A stretch of 64,000 nucleotides of DNA, taken from the NCBI GenBank assembly GCA_039919885.1, contig JBDSEV010000022.1:76869-140868 (forward strand). Reading direction: 5' to 3'. Positions 60,155-64,000 of the stretch are shown piece by piece. Every line of letters begins with the position of its first letter. Position 1 is the first letter of the stretch. Source of the DNA: JACMLD01 sp039919885 (GTDB lineage: Bacteria > Bacteroidota > Bacteroidia > Chitinophagales > Chitinophagaceae). The notes below the pieces were generated by a model. The model was not told where the DNA came from, did not search any database, and was given only the letters and a program-made list of their open reading frames with translations. The position numbers were made by a program, and so were the translations under genes.

Positions 60155-62950
60155 CTAAATGGTATTTCGGTTCTTGGGTTTCCTTGCTTTCATTTCAATA
60201 CCAAACAACCCTGCGGTATATTTCTCATACAACTCAAAAAGAAATTCTATTCGTTTAATATCAGTTACAAATGGCTGGCTCCGGTAACACTGGTCCACAG
60301 CTTTATCTAACCGCTGGTGAGCTTTCACTAATTCCGGCGGCATTGTATTTTGGTCATACAAATCAGCTAAGCTATTACCTGAAAATCTTTGCCTTACGTC
60401 CAATACGCTATTTGCTGCTTCTGCAATACTGAGTTTTTGCTTTTCTGTTGGATTTTCTGGCCAGGGGAAATTATTATATACCAAACTGTTTGAATATCTA
60501 AAATCACTCTTGAGCCTTCCGCAAACGTATTTCACCCAAGTCATATGCATTTGTGATGTCATTATACCAAAATGATAAGGCTTTGCATTAGGTAGGGCAA
60601 TGCAACTATCATTGACAAAAAAATCCTTTGTAAAAAAACCAAAAGGAATATACCTCCTATTTTCAGAAGAGGTCCTTGGAACAAGTAAAAAGTCACTCTC
60701 AGGTTGCCGCGGTTCTGCAAAAACCGTAGGTGTATTTGCTAATTCCTTGGTTTGTTGTTTTGTACTTGCCGAACGATACTTCCTAACGTTCTCAATTCGT
60801 TCAATGACTTTGGGCAATGTCTTTAAGTCACTCGGATTTGCATCTTTCAAATATAAAATCCACCTGTTTTTTCCATTGATAAATTCTTCTCCACTTAGGA
60901 TAGGTTTAAAATATTTAGCTGCTTTTGGTTCTTCAACCAAAAATTCATGCTTTTCCTGGTCTGTAAAAAGGTAAAATCCCCCATCAACTATTTTATTTCC
61001 ATAAAGCATATCTGGAACGTTACAGATTGGCTTTCGTCTGGTTGGTAGATAAAGATCTTTTCCTCCCACTAAATAAGGATTAATATTTCTGACCTTCAAC
61101 TCATGTGGTTCACCTTTAATGTCTTCGTATTCAAATATAAACTTATCGGTTAAGTCAAAGTTGGAGAATCCAATTATAACTACGTGGACTGCAGCATTAC
61201 CTTTTGCCTCGTTACCCCATTTAAAAGTTCGATGTGCAAAATGAATCTTTATTTGGAATTTATTAAATAGTTCTCCCCATAAAATGCTAACCTGCTCTCC
61301 CTGCGAAATTGAGTTTGTACTTACAAAAGCACATCTGATTTTGGGTAGTTCCTTTTCTTCTATTTGATAAGACTTTAAATAGCTTGCAGCTTTTAAATAC
61401 CAAGCAGCAACATAGTCTAAAACCCCGGCACCGCTAACTTTTGAAAAAATTGACTCCATATCCGCCTTCTGGTCCGTGTTTTGTAAATGCTTTCCAATAA
61501 AAGGCGGGTTGCCCAAAATATAGTGAAATCTTGGACTATGTTTTTCCCATGGGTAAGGTACGATTAGAGTTTGCCAATCAATTCTCAGAGCGTTGCCGCA
61601 AACAATTGTTGCCGATTTTTTTAATGGTATACGTTTAAAATACTCCCCAAATTGCAAACTGGCAAGTTCATTCATTTGGTGGTCCATCAACCACATAGCC
61701 ACCTGGGCAATCTGACTGGGAAACTCTTCATATTCTATCCCATAAAACTGGTCTACATCTACTAAAAAATAGTCGTTTATGCTGGTTACCTGTTGCCCCT
61801 TTAGCAATAGTTTTACAATTTCAAGTTCCAGCGTTCGCAATTCCCGGTAAGCAATAATTAAGAAGTTGCCACAACCACAGGCAGGATCCAAAAAGCGAAG
61901 CTTGCTGATTTTATCGTGCAGCTTTTGAAGCTTCTTTTTATCAGTTTTACAAGCCTCAAACTCCTTCTGTAATTCGTCTAAGAAAAGGGGTTTAATCAGT
62001 TTTAAGATGTTTTTTTCGCTGGTATAGTGAGCCCCTAAATTGCGCCTGGCTTTTTCATCCATTACGCTTTGAAAAAGTGATCCAAAGATGGCAGGCGAAA
62101 TCTTACCCCAATCCAGCCGACAGCTTTGCAGCAAAATCTCCCGCATGGCGCTATCAAAGCTCGCCATAGGCAAATGTTCTTCAAACAGCCTGCCGTTTAC
62201 ATAAGGAAAGGCTAATAGCGCCTCATCCTGGTTCGTTAGCCGTTTTTCCTCCGGAGTGTTCAGCAATTGGAATAGCTGCGAAATATGGGCAGCTAAATCG
62301 CTTCCATCCTCATTGGTTTTTAGTTCTATGTAGTCGTAGAAAATGCCCTTTTCAAAAATGCTGGTATCGTCTGCAAAGAGGCAAAATAATAACCGCACTA
62401 AATACAGTTCCAAATGATGGCCATTGTAGCCAATGGCTTTTAATTTATCGTGCAGCTTACCCATTAACTCAGCAGCGGCAATATTTACGGGGTCTTGCTC
62501 CTTGTAAACCCGTTTAATATATCCGGCTATGGGTGCAAACACCTGTACATTTTGCATGAGGCCGGGCAAAGTAAATACAGCCTTGTTACCTTCTTCATCA
62601 TATAGATGGAAATGAAAAAAATCACTAATCAGGATTAGTTTGGGCAGTTCATAATCCTTTAATCCGGCGCAATAGTCCTTTGCCTGCTGGTAGGCTTTAT
62701 CCAAATCTTTGCCTTTGCTTTTCATTTCCACCAAAAGCATCCCCTTCCATAGTAAATCAATATAGCCATCACTCTCACTAAGCTTTTTTACTTTATGCTC
62801 AAAGGTGGCCACTCGTATACGGCTAATGCCAAAGATGTCTAAAAATTCAACCAGGAAGGGTTTTGCTTCAGCTTCCTCCCGCTCAGTGTTTTCCCATTCT
62901 TTACTAAACGCTAAAGCTCTCGCTTTGATTTCGTTCCAGCTTAAAGGCAT
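60155..62950 (-). CDS. MmeI-like single-chain restriction-modification enzyme (type IIL)
   Basis: 931 residues, close to MmeI (919). N-terminal nuclease domain: Asp65, nine residues, then E-M-K (Glu75, Lys77) gives D-x9-ExK as in MmeI, in a DLLWKGMLLVEMKSKG context. A helical spacer follows, then the DNA adenine methyltransferase with motif I FLDPACGCGNFL near residue 353 and motif IV LGNPPFIGK near 481, and a target-recognition part (about 620-830) and C-terminal helices. One protein cuts and methylates, modifying a single strand of its site in known members. The base composition of the C-terminal half is AT-richer than its neighbours. It stands alone between tRNA-Arg and a phage-like gene. 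Confidence 0.9.
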   Translation of the reverse strand: MPLSWNEIKARALAFSKEWENTEREEAEAKPFLVEFLDIFGISRIRVATFEHKVKKLSESDGYIDLLWKGMLLVEMKSKGKDLDKAYQQAKDYCAGLKDYELPKLILISDFFHFHLYDEEGNKAVFTLPGLMQNVQVFAPIAGYIKRVYKEQDPVNIAAAELMGKLHDKLKAIGYNGHHLELYLVRLLFCLFADDTSIFEKGIFYDYIELKTNEDGSDLAAHISQLFQLLNTPEEKRLTNQDEALLAFPYVNGRLFEEHLPMASFDSAMREILLQSCRLDWGKISPAIFGSLFQSVMDEKARRNLGAHYTSEKNILKLIKPLFLDELQKEFEACKTDKKKLQKLHDKISKLRFLDPACGCGNFLIIAYRELRTLELEIVKLLLKGQQVTSINDYFLVDVDQFYGIEYEEFPSQIAQVAMWLMDHQMNELASLQFGEYFKRIPLKKSATIVCGNALRIDWQTLIVPYPWEKHSPRFHYILGNPPFIGKHLQNTDQKADMESIFSKVSGAGVLDYVAAWYLKAASYLKSYQIEEKELPKIRCAFVSTNSISQGEQVSILWGELFNKFQIKIHFAHRTFKWGNEAKGNAAVHVVIIGFSNFDLTDKFIFEYEDIKGEPHELKVRNINPYLVGGKDLYLPTRRKPICNVPDMLYGNKIVDGGFYLFTDQEKHEFLVEEPKAAKYFKPILSGEEFINGKNRWILYLKDANPSDLKTLPKVIERIENVRKYRSASTKQQTKELANTPTVFAEPRQPESDFLLVPRTSSENRRYIPFGFFTKDFFVNDSCIALPNAKPYHFGIMTSQMHMTWVKYVCGRLKSDFRYSNSLVYNNFPWPENPTEKQKLSIAEAANSVLDVRQRFSGNSLADLYDQNTMPPELVKAHQRLDKAVDQCYRSQPFVTDIKRIEFLFELYEKYTAGLFGIEMKARKPKNRNTI

Positions 62951-63034
62951 ATAGTCAAATTAAATGGGAAAGTATGACAATGTACTTTAATATGAACACA
63001 TCCGGTACCGGCAAGAGATGAAGGTCGCCCGTTG

Positions 63035-64000
63035 CTAGTTCCCCAGGTCAGGATTACTGTAAAAAAAGTCCAATGATGCATTCTTTGCTTTCACCTCTTC
63101 AGCTTTCTTCGTTTGGTTCTCTTTAATAACAGCCGCCCTGGTCTTCACTGTAATGTTACCGTTGGCCATCTGTATTACGGCGCCAGAAAAAGCTTCCTCA
63201 ACTGCTGACTTCATGGCATCGGCCATCGTTGCTACTGCTTCAGGCGAGCTTCCTAGCAGAGAGTTATCAATCTTCGCCTTGTTCTTATCCTGGAGCGTTG
63301 TATTGGCTTCCGCTAACTTCTTAAAATCAATGCTGCCGATAAGCTCTTCTTGACTTAAGCTGCCACTGAACTTTCCGCCTTTATAACCGCGGTATAGATT
63401 GGACGCAAATCCCTGTTGTCCTTCCAATCCAAATAGGCCTGCAAAGTTCATTCTCTTTGCGCTGTCGCTGCCTCCCATCCGGTCTACCATACCCATCATG
63501 CTATTCATGTAAGTGGGTGATGCTATGCCCTTCTGTTGTTCTTCAATAAGATCAACCAGGCTCATGTTGGGATTGGATTTCTTCAAAGCATAGAAACTGA
63601 GCGCCTTCTTGAAATCGCTACTTGGATTTGCGAGCGAGTTATTGATGGTTCCTATCAGCCCCTGTGAACGAGGATCGGCAGTGGCAAATTCGCCGCCTAC
63701 CCGGTTAAACCTGGAAAGGATATCAAAGGTAGTTCCGGTTGCTACATTGGTTTGTGTTTTAAGAAGATCCTTTTGGAGCGTCGCAAACTTGCTAAGGAAC
63801 TCATTTAAGAATGACGTGTCGCCGTTTTTGAAATAGTTTCCCTGTCCCTTCTGAATGACACCGCCAATTAAGCCGGCTAGGTCCCTGTTTCTTTCCTTTG
63901 ACGACCGCTGCATTTCAATTATCATTGTTGATGTGCCCTGGTCAACGCCAACACCCTTTTCAGACATGTAAGCATCCAAAGCTGTCTTAGAGGAGGAACT
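63035..64000 (-). CDS. Phage tape-measure-like protein, C-terminal part (5' end outside window)
   Basis: At least 321 residues; the frame stays open to the window edge, so the start lies outside. Long helical stretches with few aromatic residues (FLNEFLSKFATLQKDLLKTQ; NNSLANPSSDFKKALSFYAL), LSRFNRVGGEFATADPRSQG, MGMVDRMGGSDSAKRMNFAG and a coiled end (VIKENQTKKAEEVKAKNASL) resemble the C-terminal parts of phage tail tape-measure proteins. The match is by eye and the family is diverse; a conjugative or other mobile-element protein is possible. Together with the restriction enzyme and tRNA it suggests a mobile island. Confidence 0.5.
   Translation of the reverse strand, partial: SSSSKTALDAYMSEKGVGVDQGTSTMIIEMQRSSKERNRDLAGLIGGVIQKGQGNYFKNGDTSFLNEFLSKFATLQKDLLKTQTNVATGTTFDILSRFNRVGGEFATADPRSQGLIGTINNSLANPSSDFKKALSFYALKKSNPNMSLVDLIEEQQKGIASPTYMNSMMGMVDRMGGSDSAKRMNFAGLFGLEGQQGFASNLYRGYKGGKFSGSLSQEELIGSIDFKKLAEANTTLQDKNKAKIDNSLLGSSPEAVATMADAMKSAVEEAFSGAVIQMANGNITVKTRAAVIKENQTKKAEEVKAKNASLDFFYSNPDLGN

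Noticed and set aside
1..64000. CRISPR arrays, insertion sequences and rRNA genes
   Set aside because: No regularly spaced direct repeats, transposase-like frames or rRNA segments were seen on reading the window.

Overview
The window is chromosomal DNA from a Bacteroidota bacterium, most likely of the Chitinophagaceae/Chitinophagales. The grounds are the gliding and type IX secretion genes gldF-gldG and gldK-L-M-N, cargo proteins with C-terminal type IX sorting domains, a fused MurF-alanine racemase, DUF4271 next to HemD, TonB-dependent receptors, promoters of the Bacteroidota form (TTG, about 20 bp, TAnnTTTG), and weak or absent Shine-Dalgarno sequences. No sequence search could be run; family names rest on motifs and remembered family sequences.

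Layout. Positions 2-8318 hold three tandem paralogous exported proteins (the first cut by the window edge), followed by a 418-bp gap with several hairpins. 8737-17179, all on the minus strand: a lipoprotein, LspA, MurF-Alr, TerC, GldG and GldF. 17375-25982: a GNAT acetyltransferase, Mfd, ApaG, isocitrate dehydrogenase with a two-cluster Fe-S protein behind it, a small membrane protein, an eIF1-like factor and NadC. 26101-33685: DUF4783 protein, GpmI, a haem-binding-domain protein, an ECF sigma factor with a membrane-anchored barrel protein, a lipoprotein and UvrC. 33871-38764: the gldKLMN operon with a clear promoter. 38927-52790: a YyaL-type protein, HemD, DUF4271, a BamA/TamA-like protein, HemW, GpsA, an efflux adaptor with a TolC-like channel, and an amino-acid permease coupled to a PLP enzyme. 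52849-59864: a TonB-dependent receptor, then a cobalamin riboswitch controlling a BtuB-like receptor, a DUF6580 membrane protein, a cobalamin-binding protein and a Cys-rich CWC protein, followed by MarC. 59988-64000: tRNA-Arg(CCG), an MmeI-like single-chain restriction-modification enzyme, and part of what looks like a phage tape-measure protein. This end looks like the edge of a mobile island.

Function. GldKLMN form the type IX secretion core and motor, and the three tandem proteins at the left end carry the sorting domain that this machine reads. The B12 operon combines riboswitch, outer-membrane receptor, a candidate inner-membrane protein and a binding protein, with no classical BtuCD in the window. 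Most other genes are housekeeping: peptidoglycan, lipoprotein processing, DNA repair, NAD, haem and glycolysis.

The items most worth following up are the riboswitch-linked DUF6580 cobalamin locus, the tandem cargo family with its conserved CxxCG and GGGGNDW motifs, the tRNA-adjacent restriction/phage segment, the sigma factor with its membrane-spanning barrel partner, and the structured intergenic segment at 8641-8706.
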